A stretch of DNA of 64,000 nucleotides. Source: JAIEPM01 sp964546815. GTDB taxonomy: Bacteria; Cyanobacteriota; Vampirovibrionia; Obscuribacterales; Obscuribacteraceae. Shown here piece after piece: positions 34,141 to 41,645 of this stretch. Position numbers and translations under genes: made by a program. The stretch's first letter is position 1; each line of letters starts with the position of its first letter. The DNA is taken from contig CAZJLR010000029.1 of the NCBI GenBank assembly GCA_964546815.1, positions 8,173 to 72,172 on the forward strand. The letters run 5' to 3'. Below the pieces are notes generated by a model. It was not told the DNA's origin. It ran no database searches and saw nothing but the letters and a program-made list of their open reading frames with translations.

Positions 34141-34278
34141 GTGACCTTCCTCGAAAAATTTCAAAAAAAATTTTTTCTGCTCTTTTTCGACCTCAAAGCA
34201 GATTCACCACAGAAGATATCACTCATGCGAAAGCGCATTACAAGCCAGTTTCAGAAGATAGACGGTGGCACTGATTGA
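34141..34278 (+). CDS. Possible 45-aa cationic small protein
   Basis: A GTG-started frame with an excellent AGGGGAG Shine-Dalgarno 8 bases upstream. It encodes a short Phe/Lys-rich, amphipathic-looking peptide (MTFLEKFQKKFFLLFFDLK...). It lies in an otherwise empty 670-base gap before the histone-like gene. Its first third coincides with an A/T-rich inverted repeat (TCGAAAAA...TTTTTCGA, 34151-34190), so the coding call may be coincidental. No family is recognised. Confidence 0.3.
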   Translation: MTFLEKFQKKFFLLFFDLKADSPQKISLMRKRITSQFQKIDGGTD

Positions 34279-34541
34279 AAAATATCAGATCGGGGAATGG
34301 ATCTTTTTCAGAGGTGGGTGGTCTTGCAATTTCTTCAGATTGAAAGTAACCTATTTTGTGTGTGGTGTGATCAACGAGAGTATCGAAATGCTCTCAATGA
34401 AAAAAGTGGTGGCACAAGCGAAGTTGTTCTGAGAGAGTTGCAAAAATAGCCTGAAGGTTTTCCGGACGGCCATATATGAATAGCTCATCCAAGGATTTGG
34501 CAGAAAGCCCCACCTATATATTAAGTAGGAGGAACGTGTAA
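34279..34541. other. Leader region of the histone-like gene
   Basis: About 260 bases upstream of a strongly expressed-looking gene, probably containing promoter and 5' leader. ACCTATATATTAAGTAGGAGGAACG just before the start provides the ribosome site. No riboswitch is recognised. Confidence 0.35.
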
Positions 34542-35192
34542 ATGGCAGTTACAAAGCCGAAGAAAAAGAAAGCCAAAAAACGGGCTAGCATCTCTCCAGC
34601 CGCCGCTATGGGCGAAGGAACAGAAGCTGCACCGAAAAAGGCTGCTAAGAAAACAACCAAAAAGGCTGGAGCCAAAAAAGCTACAGCTAAAAAGGCTGTA
34701 AAAGCGCCTGCCAAAAAGGCCGCCGCTAAGAAAACAACAAAGAAAGCTGCTCCGAAAAAAGCCGCTGCTAAAAAGACAACAGCCAAAAAAGCAACTGCTA
34801 AGAAAGCTGCTCCGAAAAAAGCCGCTGCTAAAAAGACAACAGCCAAAAAAGCTGCTCCGAAAAAAGCCGCTGCTAAGAAAACTACCAAAAAGGTAGCAGC
34901 AAAGGGCGCTAAAAAAGCAGCTCCGAAAAAGAAAGTAGCCGCAAAGAAGACCACAGCAAAGAAAGCAGCTCCGAAAAAGGCCGCTGCTAAGAAGGCTGCT
35001 CCGAAGAAAGCCGCTGCTAAAAAGACAACAGCTAAAAAGGCCGCTCCGAAAAAAGCAGCCGCTAAGAAAGCTGCTCCGAAAAAAGCCGCCGGCGCAAAAA
35101 AGGCAACTCGTAAAAAAGTAGCCCGTAAGCCGAAAGCAGAAGCCATGCAAGCTCCATCCGGAGAAAACATGGGCGGCGAAGGCGAATCCTAA
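34542..35192 (+). CDS. Histone H1-like Lys/Ala-rich DNA-binding protein
   Basis: A 216-aa highly basic protein built almost wholly from KKAAPKKAAAKKTT-type repeats. It matches the C-terminal-tail-like bacterial histone H1 homologues (AlgP, HctB and Bordetella BpH1 types). Such proteins condense DNA or modulate nucleoid structure and transcription. The repeats are also repeats at DNA level (GCTCCGAAAAAAGCCGCTGC recurs several times), so the length is likely to vary between strains. The start is ATG after a strong TAGGAGG. A perfect terminator follows. The complementary strand gives long open frames that are artefacts of the repeats. Confidence 0.9.
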   Translation: MAVTKPKKKKAKKRASISPAAAMGEGTEAAPKKAAKKTTKKAGAKKATAKKAVKAPAKKAAAKKTTKKAAPKKAAAKKTTAKKATAKKAAPKKAAAKKTTAKKAAPKKAAAKKTTKKVAAKGAKKAAPKKKVAAKKTTAKKAAPKKAAAKKAAPKKAAAKKTTAKKAAPKKAAAKKAAPKKAAGAKKATRKKVARKPKAEAMQAPSGENMGGEGES

Positions 35193-35212
35193 ATTAACGC
35201 CTCGTAAGTATC

Positions 35213-35243
35213 AAGGGGACTCACTTTGTGAGTCCCCTTTTCT
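35213..35243 (+). terminator. Rho-independent terminator of the histone-like gene
   Basis: 11-bp stem AAGGGGACTCA / TGAGTCCCCTT with a 5-base loop, then TTCTTTT. Confidence 0.95.
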
Positions 35244-35274
35244 TTTGCGTAAGACCCAGACCTGCACAGTTTTC

Positions 35275-35303
35275 GTAGGGGCGACGCATGGCTTCGACCG
35301 TAC
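35275..35303. repeat. Solo degenerate type A terminus
   Basis: GTAGGGGCGACGCATGGCTT.. is a single, partly degraded terminal repeat of the type A family, without the interior or second arm. Confidence 0.7.
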
Positions 35304-35430
35304 ATTGATTTCAAAATTCGCGTCGATTCAACACGAAAAAATTTCGCAAACCCAGATCGAATACACGATGCAAATACAAAACATATGCAGCACAAAAATG
35401 TCGCGTTGAGTATTTAGTTGATTGAGGGGT

Positions 35431-35474
35431 ACATAGTGATCGTTCCTCACGAGACATTGTGCGGATCATTATGT
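35431..35474. promoter_or_regulatory. Inverted repeat upstream of the first Cys precursor gene
   Basis: ACATAGTGATC (35431-35441) and GATCATTATGT (35464-35474) are complementary at 10 of 11 positions across a 22-base spacer. They end 19 bases before the start codon. This could be an operator for a dimeric regulator or a leader hairpin. No equivalent is seen before the second precursor. Confidence 0.4.
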
Positions 35475-35493
35475 AGTTAATCTGGAGAAAGCT

Positions 35494-35793
35494 ATGAAGA
35501 AAATCTCGAAGAATGAGTTGCTGGCAATACTTGCTGCAGCTGGAGTAAGCAGCACAAGTGCAGCACTGGCAACAAACCTCGAAGAGTCAAAAAATGTCAA
35601 CTCGCTAGGGAAAATTGAACATAGTGGATCTACTTACCTTGCCGACGAAACAAAATGCGGCAAGGGTTCTTGCGGAAAAGATGAAAAAGGTGCGAAGGCT
35701 GCCAAGAAAGAGCACGCTAAGAAAGCAGTGAAAGAAAAAGCAGCAGAGAAAAAAGAAGAAAAGAAAGAGGAGAAAAAAGAAGAAGCCAAGTAG
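35494..35793 (+). CDS. Bufferin-like (BufA/HvfA-type) Cys-motif precursor protein, copy 1
   Basis: 99 aa. The N-terminus (ELLAILAAAGVSSTSAALA) is a signal-peptide-like hydrophobic stretch. At 54-62 a short block KCGKGSCGK resembles the EGKCGEGKCG core of bufferin-type precursors, which are exported metal-binding peptides modified on Cys by DUF692 enzymes. The C-terminal third is Lys/Glu repeats (KKEEKKEEKKEE). The ATG is preceded by CTGGAGAAAG. A strong terminator at 35851 separates it from the modification genes, so it would be expressed alone and modified in trans. The BufA relation is inferred from the motif plus the neighbours. Confidence 0.7.
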   Translation: MKKISKNELLAILAAAGVSSTSAALATNLEESKNVNSLGKIEHSGSTYLADETKCGKGSCGKDEKGAKAAKKEHAKKAVKEKAAEKKEEKKEEKKEEAK

Positions 35794-35850
35794 AGTCTGA
35801 TAAATGACTCAGGTTCAACTGCAAATTCAAATCCATATATAAGGAACGTG

Positions 35851-35888
35851 AGCGACACCTTGCATTGTTAAAAGGTGTCGCTCTTTCC
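35851..35888 (+). terminator. Rho-independent terminator after precursor 1
   Basis: 11-bp stem AGCGACACCTT / AAGGTGTCGCT with a 10-base loop followed by CTTTCCTT. Confidence 0.85.
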
Positions 35889-36097
35889 TTAGGAAATTAC
35901 AAACTGTTGAGCCTGAAATAGTCGACCAGCAAAGAGTCGACGCGATTTTACATTCCCATAACCTGGATTTACCAATGGACTTAATCTAGACCTACTACCA
36001 TGCAAAATAGTCTCTCAACTGCAGGTTGTCATTATGATTACCGAGCGAGAGAGGTTTGAGTGGTTACACAGTCAACTAAATAAAAGGTAGAAGACTC

Positions 36098-36385
36098 ATG
36101 GACAATCTTTCTAAAGTTCAGCTCGCTGCAGCTCTAGTAGCAGCTCTCGGAATCAGCGCTCCAGCTTTCGCAGCTGACAACGCAACCGCAGAAAAGACCG
36201 AAAAGTCTGTAAAGACACAACTCAAAGACAAGAAAGAAAAGAAAGAAGAGAAGAAAGACGAAGCTAAGAAGGACGACAAAGCTGCTGAAAAATCTTGCAA
36301 GAAAGACGAAAAGTCATGCAAGAAGGACGAAAAGTCCTGCAAGAAGGGCGAAAAGTCCTGCAAGAAAGCTGAAGAGAAGAAATAA
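36098..36385 (+). CDS. Candidate MNIO-modified precursor with four EKSCKK heptads
   Basis: 95 aa. Residues 1-26 form a signal peptide (QLAAALVAALGISAPAFA-AD). A long Lys/Glu/Asp-rich spacer follows. The last 32 residues are four tandem heptads EKSCKK(D/D/G/A), giving four evenly spaced Cys and none elsewhere. The gene sits 51 bases before an intact DUF692 gene on the same strand with no terminator between, the usual precursor position. DUF692 (MNIO) enzymes oxidise peptide Cys residues, for example in bufferins and methanobactin. I propose these Cys as the substrates. This Cys-heptad form does not match the known EGKCG-type core, so it may be a new precursor class. The Shine-Dalgarno is AAGGTAGAAG. 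Confidence 0.72.
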   Translation: MDNLSKVQLAAALVAALGISAPAFAADNATAEKTEKSVKTQLKDKKEKKEEKKDEAKKDDKAAEKSCKKDEKSCKKDEKSCKKGEKSCKKAEEKK

Positions 36386-36435
36386 GCTTCTTTCGCTATT
36401 CTCTCGATCGATAAGATCAAAGGGCGAAGGTCTCC

Positions 36436-37407
36436 ATGGCAACAGAATTCCTGCGACAAAAGTCTCAAATCGCACCGCTAGGTGTGGGTTTGGGTCTTCG
36501 AAGGGAAATGGCCGTGGAGACCTTTGCTCATCCTAATGAAATCGACTTTCTGGAAATATCTCCAGAAAATTATATGGACACAGGCGGTGCTGCTCGCCAC
36601 CGACTTGAGTTTGCAAATGAGCAATTTCCAATAATTTCGCACGGACTGAATTTATCAATTGGAAGTACAGATGAGCTCAACTATGACTATCTTGCTTACC
36701 TGAAAAAACTTCTCGACCTCATCGATGCGCCCTGGTGGAGTGACCACTTGTGTTTCACCAGCGTCGACAACATTTATATGTACGACTTGCTACCGCTTCC
36801 GTTTTCTAAAGAAGCAATCAAGCATGTCGTTGAGCGTATAAAACGAGTACAAGACTATGTCGGCAGACCATTTCTTTTAGAGAACGTCTCTTTCTACATG
36901 TACATGCCAGGCAATGAAATGCCAGAGACTGAATTCATAAGCGAAATTGTTGAAAAGGCTGATTGCGGACTGCTTCTGGACGTCAACAATGTCATCGTCA
37001 ACTCAATAAATCTCAAATTCGATGCGGAAGAGTTTGTCAAAAAGCTTCCACTAGAACGCGTATTGCAGATTCATCTTGCTGGTCACAAACGAATTGGTGA
37101 ATTCATTATCGACACCCATGGTGCTGCAATTATTGATCCTGTTTACAAATTGCTCGACTTTGTATTGAAGCGAGCTGATGTTAAAGCAGTAATGCTTGAG
37201 CGCGATCAAAACTTTCCTGAATTTAGCGAAATACTTGCTGAGCTAGCCCAGATAAGAGACATCGCGGAAAGCAACAATCTTTTCGTCAAATCAGACAAAG
37301 AACCAGCAATCGTTGCGGCACAGTCGATTCCAGACTGGATTAGCGCCGAATCAAACGACCCGTCACGCAAATTTAGAGGCAAAACACAAAATGCCCTCCC
37401 TGCATGA
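36436..37407 (+). CDS. DUF692 multinuclear iron peptide oxidase (BufB/HvfB-like)
   Basis: A 323-aa TIM-barrel enzyme of the MNIO family (DUF692; relatives are MbnB, TglH and BufB), which oxidatively remodels Cys in ribosomal peptides. All expected metal-site blocks are present: ISHGLNLSIGS (H69), SDHLCF (D103/H104), LLENVSFY (E149/N150), LLLDVNN (D182/N184), IHLAGH (H213/H217), DTHG (D226/H228) and MLERD (E255). The start is ATG after GCGAAGG. The next gene, DUF2063, overlaps its 3' end by 17 bases, the arrangement of bufB-bufC pairs. The substrate is probably the immediately upstream Cys-heptad protein and perhaps the separately transcribed CGKGSCG protein. Confidence 0.93.
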   Translation: MATEFLRQKSQIAPLGVGLGLRREMAVETFAHPNEIDFLEISPENYMDTGGAARHRLEFANEQFPIISHGLNLSIGSTDELNYDYLAYLKKLLDLIDAPWWSDHLCFTSVDNIYMYDLLPLPFSKEAIKHVVERIKRVQDYVGRPFLLENVSFYMYMPGNEMPETEFISEIVEKADCGLLLDVNNVIVNSINLKFDAEEFVKKLPLERVLQIHLAGHKRIGEFIIDTHGAAIIDPVYKLLDFVLKRADVKAVMLERDQNFPEFSEILAELAQIRDIAESNNLFVKSDKEPAIVAAQSIPDWISAESNDPSRKFRGKTQNALPA

Positions 37408-38251
37408 AATAGAAAGAACAATGCGCTTGCTCTGGTTAGATCGCGATGCGCAAGAATGGTTAAACTCTGATGCTTCTCTCGCAGAAGCTCCACAGGTGGT
37501 TGCAGGCCTCAACCCCGAAATTTTAGCTGAGGTAAATCGGGCCGGTGCCGCACTTTATGCGCGCTCAATCAGATATGAACATCAGGACATGGCAGATTGC
37601 ATTTTTCCATTTTGTGCAAAAGCAATTGGAAAAGACTGGGATCTCATTGCCAGCAACTATTACAAGCTTTATCCTTCAAGCCATTTCAACTTCAATAAAA
37701 TATGCGCGCAATTCTCAGAGTACCTGAAAGTACACTGCGGCGACCTCGTTGAGAAATATCCTTACCTTCCTGAACTTGCAGATTACGAGTATTTGGAACT
37801 GGAAAAAGCAGAAGACGAACGCAAGATAGAACGTTCTCCATATCTGGAAATAAATTCGCTTGCGCAAATCACAGAATTTTTTCCAGTGGTAAATCAGACC
37901 CTGAAGTTGTGTCGATACAACTATCCGATTGCTGAAATCGCAGCAAACTTCGAAAAGGCAAAACGCCCACGCAAAAAATTCAAGGCAAAACCCACAAACA
38001 TAGCCATTTACAGAGACCCTGACAGTCACCGTACAAGGTTTATGGAACTTGGAAATGCGATTGCGTCGATTGTGGAAACGGCGCAGCAAAAACCTACTAT
38101 TTATCAGGACTTGCTCAAGCTAACAATAAGCTTGACACCAGAATTAGATCCGGGGCAAGCAGCTCTGGAGTTTCTCTCATTAGTAGAAGAACTCCACAAA
38201 GACAACATTTTCGTTGGTTCAAAAAATAAGGGTGAATTGAATGGCAATTAA
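37391..38251 (+). CDS. DUF2063 partner protein (BufC/HvfC-like)
   Basis: 286 aa from the ATG at 37391 (MPSLHEIERTMRLLW). The longer frame would run far into the DUF692 gene, whereas this start overlaps by only 17 bases. The N-terminal half has the DUF2063 pattern (LNPEILAEVNRAGAALYARSIRYEHQDMADCIFPFCAKAIGKDW, then YYKLYPSSHFNFNKICAQFSEYL). The LPELADYEYLELEKAE segment also fits. BufC/HvfC-type proteins recruit the precursor to the DUF692 oxidase. It is tightly cotranscribed with DUF692 upstream and the YceI gene downstream (11-base overlap). The RK-rich stretch (AKRPRKKFKAK) near 200 may help bind acidic leader segments; this is speculative. Confidence 0.85.
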   Translation: MPSLHEIERTMRLLWLDRDAQEWLNSDASLAEAPQVVAGLNPEILAEVNRAGAALYARSIRYEHQDMADCIFPFCAKAIGKDWDLIASNYYKLYPSSHFNFNKICAQFSEYLKVHCGDLVEKYPYLPELADYEYLELEKAEDERKIERSPYLEINSLAQITEFFPVVNQTLKLCRYNYPIAEIAANFEKAKRPRKKFKAKPTNIAIYRDPDSHRTRFMELGNAIASIVETAQQKPTIYQDLLKLTISLTPELDPGQAALEFLSLVEELHKDNIFVGSKNKGELNGN

Positions 38252-38939
38252 GAGATCTATTACAACGCTGCTCTGTGCAGCCGCATACGTTTTTTCGTGC
38301 GCTTCAGTCTCTGCAGCACCGCGTGTTTTCAAAATCGAAGACGACAAAAACCGCGACGTGGTAAGTTTCAATTCAGATGCGGCACTAGAGCTCATTGTAG
38401 GCAACACAAATAAAATAAACGGCTCAATTACAGTTGATGACAGCATGGACTTGAGCAAAGCAACACAAGCCAGTTTTGATGTTGATCTTGCTAGCATCGA
38501 TACAGGCATTCCGCTGCGCAACGAACACATGCGCGACAATTTTTTGAAAACCAAAGACTTTCCCAAAGCGACATTTGTTCTGAAAAAAATACTGAATCCA
38601 CCCAAAAGCCTGAAACCAGGAAGCAAGGTCAAACTTAATTGCATAGGCGATTTTACTTGCCATGGAAAAACAGTTTCGAAGCAAATACCTATCGACCTCA
38701 CCTATTTCACAAAATGCAAGGCTACTGAAGAAAAGCGACCAGGTTGCGACCTCTTGCAATTTAAAGCAGTTTTCCCGGTAGCTTTTAAAGACCACGGCAT
38801 ACCTCGTCCGGAAATCGTTTTTCAGAAGCTTGCTGACACAGTTATCGTCACAGTTTCAGCTACAGCGTATAATCAAGTCGAGGGTGCCGGTAGCAAAGAA
38901 GCAGATCCCAAGGCTACGGGGCACCAGTCCAAGAAGTAA
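38241..38939 (+). CDS. Secreted YceI-family protein
   Basis: A 232-aa exported lipocalin-like beta-barrel of the YceI family; members bind amphiphilic ligands such as polyisoprenoids. The signal peptide is about 1-25 (TLLCAAAYVFSCASVSA). Family features are INGSITVDDSMDLSKATQASFDVDLASIDTGIPLRNEHMRDNFLKTKDFPKATF (about 55-105), and FTCHGKTVSKQIPIDLTYF. Three Cys (CIGDFTC, KC..GC) could form disulfides or bind metal. The ATG is preceded by AAGGGTGA and lies inside the end of the DUF2063 gene, so it belongs to the same operon. Its role with the peptide system is unknown; it might carry a lipid or chaperone. Confidence 0.85.
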   Translation: MAIKRSITTLLCAAAYVFSCASVSAAPRVFKIEDDKNRDVVSFNSDAALELIVGNTNKINGSITVDDSMDLSKATQASFDVDLASIDTGIPLRNEHMRDNFLKTKDFPKATFVLKKILNPPKSLKPGSKVKLNCIGDFTCHGKTVSKQIPIDLTYFTKCKATEEKRPGCDLLQFKAVFPVAFKDHGIPRPEIVFQKLADTVIVTVSATAYNQVEGAGSKEADPKATGHQSKK

Positions 38940-38969
38940 AGGGAATTTCCGGCTAGTACCGGTCATCAA

Positions 38970-39551
38970 ATGACTGAAGCACCAGCAAGCGGGGACACCC
39001 GGTTCTATGTGACGCCGGGTCTAAATCCAAAATCGCGAAATGAACGCTATAAACGCGTTCATTTTTACGTGTCTCAACTTGGAATTTCAGTTTCGGCCAG
39101 ACTGAAAGAACGCCTTTTGGCAATCAGGGCTCTTGCGGAAAAAATCAAAGACCCAGACCTGGCAGCTCTGGCGTCGAAAAACTTTTCAGAAGAGGAGTTT
39201 TTGCCGGCAGTCAAAGAGCTGATTTGTATTTGGATTCACCTTGATGCAGCCGACCAGGGTGGAGATTTGATGCCGGCCTGGTTAATGAACTACTTAAAGC
39301 TGGCACTTTATGCCAGCGACTACTTAATAGCCGCGCCGGATGCCATGAGTGTCATGGACCTTCACTCTGATTGCGCCGACCTTGACGCACTATGCAGTGA
39401 AGTCGCTATCAAAGTATGTGAGTATCTCGGATTTGGCAGCGCTGCCGCTGCATTTGCCCCTGGAATTAAGCCCCTTCTGTCTGAAACTAGACTGATTCGA
39501 CAGGCTCATTTGAAAGAATCGCTATGTAAACCGCTTTCTGAAATGGGATAA
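38970..39551 (+). CDS. Hypothetical protein, helical
   Basis: A 193-aa, predominantly helical, soluble protein with no recognised motif. The charged N-terminus (FYVTPGLNPKSRNERYKRVHFYVSQLG) is followed by helical repeats. It has no signal peptide. It starts 30 bases after the YceI gene and could be the last gene of the Buf-like operon. Similarity to known families was not recognised. Confidence 0.65.
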   Translation: MTEAPASGDTRFYVTPGLNPKSRNERYKRVHFYVSQLGISVSARLKERLLAIRALAEKIKDPDLAALASKNFSEEEFLPAVKELICIWIHLDAADQGGDLMPAWLMNYLKLALYASDYLIAAPDAMSVMDLHSDCADLDALCSEVAIKVCEYLGFGSAAAAFAPGIKPLLSETRLIRQAHLKESLCKPLSEMG

Positions 39552-39652
39552 AAGCATGCCGGTGAAGATTAACTCTTAGATTAATACTGGTTTCGCCTTT
39601 TATCAGCAGGGTATAAAGCCTAGGTGAAGTCTAAAGCGCTGGAAACAATACA

Positions 39653-39922
39653 ATGAGCGACATCAACAACGAAAGTGACAAGCCAGTCGTAAATAACGAA
39701 GCCTCCATTGGTGGCTTGCACCCCGAAAACTTTTTCAGCGCAGTTCCTGAAGCAATGAAATCGTTTGAAAACGCAGCCAAGGCGACTGATTTCATTTCAG
39801 GAAAAACCGGCACGCAAGACGTCTGGGGCAAAACAGAAGACAGCCTCACCAGAGCTGCTGCCAAACAGCTAAACAACGAGCATCCACTTACTACGCGCAA
39901 CATGGTTACTCACCTCAAGTAA
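39653..39922 (+). CDS. Hypothetical small protein
   Basis: An 89-aa acidic, soluble protein beginning MSDINNESDKPVVNNE, without Cys. Typical codon use, a weak GGAAAC site upstream and ATG start support a real gene, but no family is recognised. A type A repeat element starts 17 bases after the stop. Confidence 0.5.
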   Translation: MSDINNESDKPVVNNEASIGGLHPENFFSAVPEAMKSFENAAKATDFISGKTGTQDVWGKTEDSLTRAAAKQLNNEHPLTTRNMVTHLK

Positions 39923-39939
39923 GCGATTTCAATGATTTT

Positions 39940-40034
39940 GTAGGGGCGACGCCATGCGTCGCCCTTTTGTTAAGTACGTTTTTTTGACGGGTTGTTTTAA
40001 CCGGTTGTTTTTAACGGCCGGGCGTCGCCCCTAC
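39940..40034. repeat. Type A-like palindromic element, copy 3
   Basis: 95 bp: left arm GTAGGGGCGACGCCATGCGT.. is perfect, right arm GGGCGTCGCCCCTAC is shortened. The interior differs from copies 1 and 2 (an AT-rich TTTTTTTGACGGGTTG.. segment). It lies 10 bases beyond the aat stop, between convergent genes. Confidence 0.85.
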
Positions 40035-40044
40035 AGTAAATTGG

Positions 40045-40632
40045 CTAGACGAAGCTGACGTTTTGTCTTACTGCGTGCTGCAGGCGGTTTATATAGTCGG
40101 ACTGCTTTATATTGACGGCGCCGAAGATGCTCAGATGTTCTGTCATGAACTGGCAATCTAGCAGCGTAAATCCGCGAGCCTTCATTCGTTCTACCAGATA
40201 GATAAGAGCAATTTTTGAGGCATCGGTGACAGTGTGAAACATCGACTCACCCATGAATGCGCCGCCGATGCTGACTCCATAAAGTCCACCGGCGAGTTTT
40301 CCATCTAAAAATGTTTCGACGCTGTGAGCATGTCCCATCTCGTAAAGCTGCGTGTACACCTCGAATATTTCATCAGTAATCCACGTGCTGTCACGCGATG
40401 CGCATTGAATCAACACCTCAGTCCAGGCGCTGTCTACGCGGATTTCAAAAATGCCTTTTCGATAAGTGCGAGCGAGGCGCTTTGGAATATGGAAATTATC
40501 CAAATCAAAAATGCAGCGTGGATCAGGTGAATACCAGCGCACAGGCTCATTTGGGTTTTCGCTGTCACCCATGGGAAATACGCCCATGGAATAAGCCTGG
40601 ATAAGCAGTTCAGGAGTCAAATCACTGGACAT
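40045..40632 (-). CDS. aat: Leucyl/phenylalanyl-tRNA-protein transferase Aat
   Basis: Adds Leu or Phe to N-terminal basic residues for N-end-rule degradation. The 195-aa single domain shows the family motifs: LLIQAYSMGVFPMGD, RWYSPDPRCIF, TWITDEI, GHAHSVE, GGLYGVSIGGAFMGESMF and LLDCQFMTEHL. The ATG follows TAGGG. It is the last gene of a four-gene minus-strand block thyA-folA-cytochrome c-aat with short gaps. Confidence 0.95.
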   Translation of the reverse strand: MSSDLTPELLIQAYSMGVFPMGDSENPNEPVRWYSPDPRCIFDLDNFHIPKRLARTYRKGIFEIRVDSAWTEVLIQCASRDSTWITDEIFEVYTQLYEMGHAHSVETFLDGKLAGGLYGVSIGGAFMGESMFHTVTDASKIALIYLVERMKARGFTLLDCQFMTEHLSIFGAVNIKQSDYINRLQHAVRQNVSFV

Positions 40633-40646
40633 TGCATACCCTATGC

Positions 40647-41000
40647 TTACTTGGTTTTCTTCTTCACAGCAGAAGGTGTCAGGCTGCGAATATAGCTAAT
40701 AACGTCTGCGAGATCTTGATCGCTCATTTTGTCTTTGCCGTTTGCAGGCATGCCTTTGGCGGGAAAACCCTGACGAATGGTGGCACCAAGTGTTTTGTCA
40801 TCAGGCAAGCGCTGCACAAATTTGGCGCCTTTCAATGGACGTTCAGGATTTAAATTATTGCCTCCGTCAGTGTGACAAATAGCGCATTGCAAGTCGCTGA
40901 ATATGCGCTTGCCGCGCTTAACGTCACCTTTTGTGCCTGCAAAACAGGGCAACAGTGCAAACGAGAGCAGTATTGATAGCATTGCCGCAAAAGCGCGCAT
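40647..41000 (-). CDS. Secreted monohaem cytochrome c
   Basis: A 117-aa exported class I-type cytochrome c. A signal peptide (FAAMLSILLSFALLPCFA) is followed by the haem-attachment motif CAICH and a likely axial Met in KGMPANG; the helix DLADVISYIRSL ends the fold. The ribosome-binding site AAGGAG is good. It requires a cytochrome c maturation system, which fits the CcsB/CcsA pair encoded at 51.9-54.2 kb. The gene is only 15 bases upstream of aat and 20 downstream of folA. Confidence 0.92.
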   Translation of the reverse strand: MRAFAAMLSILLSFALLPCFAGTKGDVKRGKRIFSDLQCAICHTDGGNNLNPERPLKGAKFVQRLPDDKTLGATIRQGFPAKGMPANGKDKMSDQDLADVISYIRSLTPSAVKKKTK

Positions 41001-41019
41001 TTGAGAGTCTCCTTTCAGA

Positions 41020-41556
41020 CTACTTTAGCTGGACGATTGGCTCATTCTCTAGAGTTTTGAACGTATAGTTTAGATCGTTCTCGCTCATCATTTCAGAGCC
41101 AGGAAGCAATTTTAGTTTGTCGCCATATGCTGGAAAAAAACAATCGCAAGAGAAATTCTTGTAGATTTCAGTGAGATAGACTCGATAAAGGTCAGGGTGC
41201 TGAACTGCCATTGCGAACAACTCAGAACCGCCGATTACAAATACTTCAGACAAGTCACTTGCTTCGCAGAGTTTGAGCGCTTCATCGAATGACGACACCT
41301 TGAAACAAGCTTCGGGCAGTTGCAACGACTCTTGCCTGGTCAAAACAATATTCATGCGCCCTGGCAATGGTTTTGATTTAGGCGGCAGGGAATCCCAGGT
41401 TTTGCGTCCCATGATGACAGCATTTTGTTTGCCCGATGCTGACTGCGTTGTGATTTGCTTGAATCGTTTTAGATCGCCAGGCAGGCGCCACGGCAAAGTG
41501 TTGTCTTTGCCAATGCCCATGTCAATGTCAACAGCGACTACAATGCTGAACTTCAT
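41020..41556 (-). CDS. folA: Dihydrofolate reductase FolA
   Basis: NADPH-dependent reduction of dihydrofolate. Typical motifs are SIVVAVDIDMGIGKDNTLPWRLPGDL, the GRKTWDSLP motif and FVIGGSELF. 178 aa from the ATG after GGGAGCAG; a preceding TTG is in frame but unlikely. It follows thyA in the same block, which supplies its dihydrofolate by-product. Confidence 0.95.
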   Translation of the reverse strand: MKFSIVVAVDIDMGIGKDNTLPWRLPGDLKRFKQITTQSASGKQNAVIMGRKTWDSLPPKSKPLPGRMNIVLTRQESLQLPEACFKVSSFDEALKLCEASDLSEVFVIGGSELFAMAVQHPDLYRVYLTEIYKNFSCDCFFPAYGDKLKLLPGSEMMSENDLNYTFKTLENEPIVQLK

Positions 41557-41645
41557 CAAACTGCTCCCATTGCCTGCAAAGCAAGATATTTACGTTCTAA
41601 AGTATATCCTACTGCCGCAAAAACAATTTCCGTTGTCAACTGCTG

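Noticed and set aside
34514..35170. Long minus-strand frames (218 and 209 codons) opposite the histone-like gene
   Set aside because: They are mirror images of the Lys/Ala repeats, giving low-complexity Phe/Leu/Ala strings with no ribosome site or terminator logic.
36436..38251. Methanobactin cluster
   Set aside because: The DUF692 gene is accompanied by DUF2063 and not by MbnC, and the precursors are long exported proteins and not short MbnA peptides.
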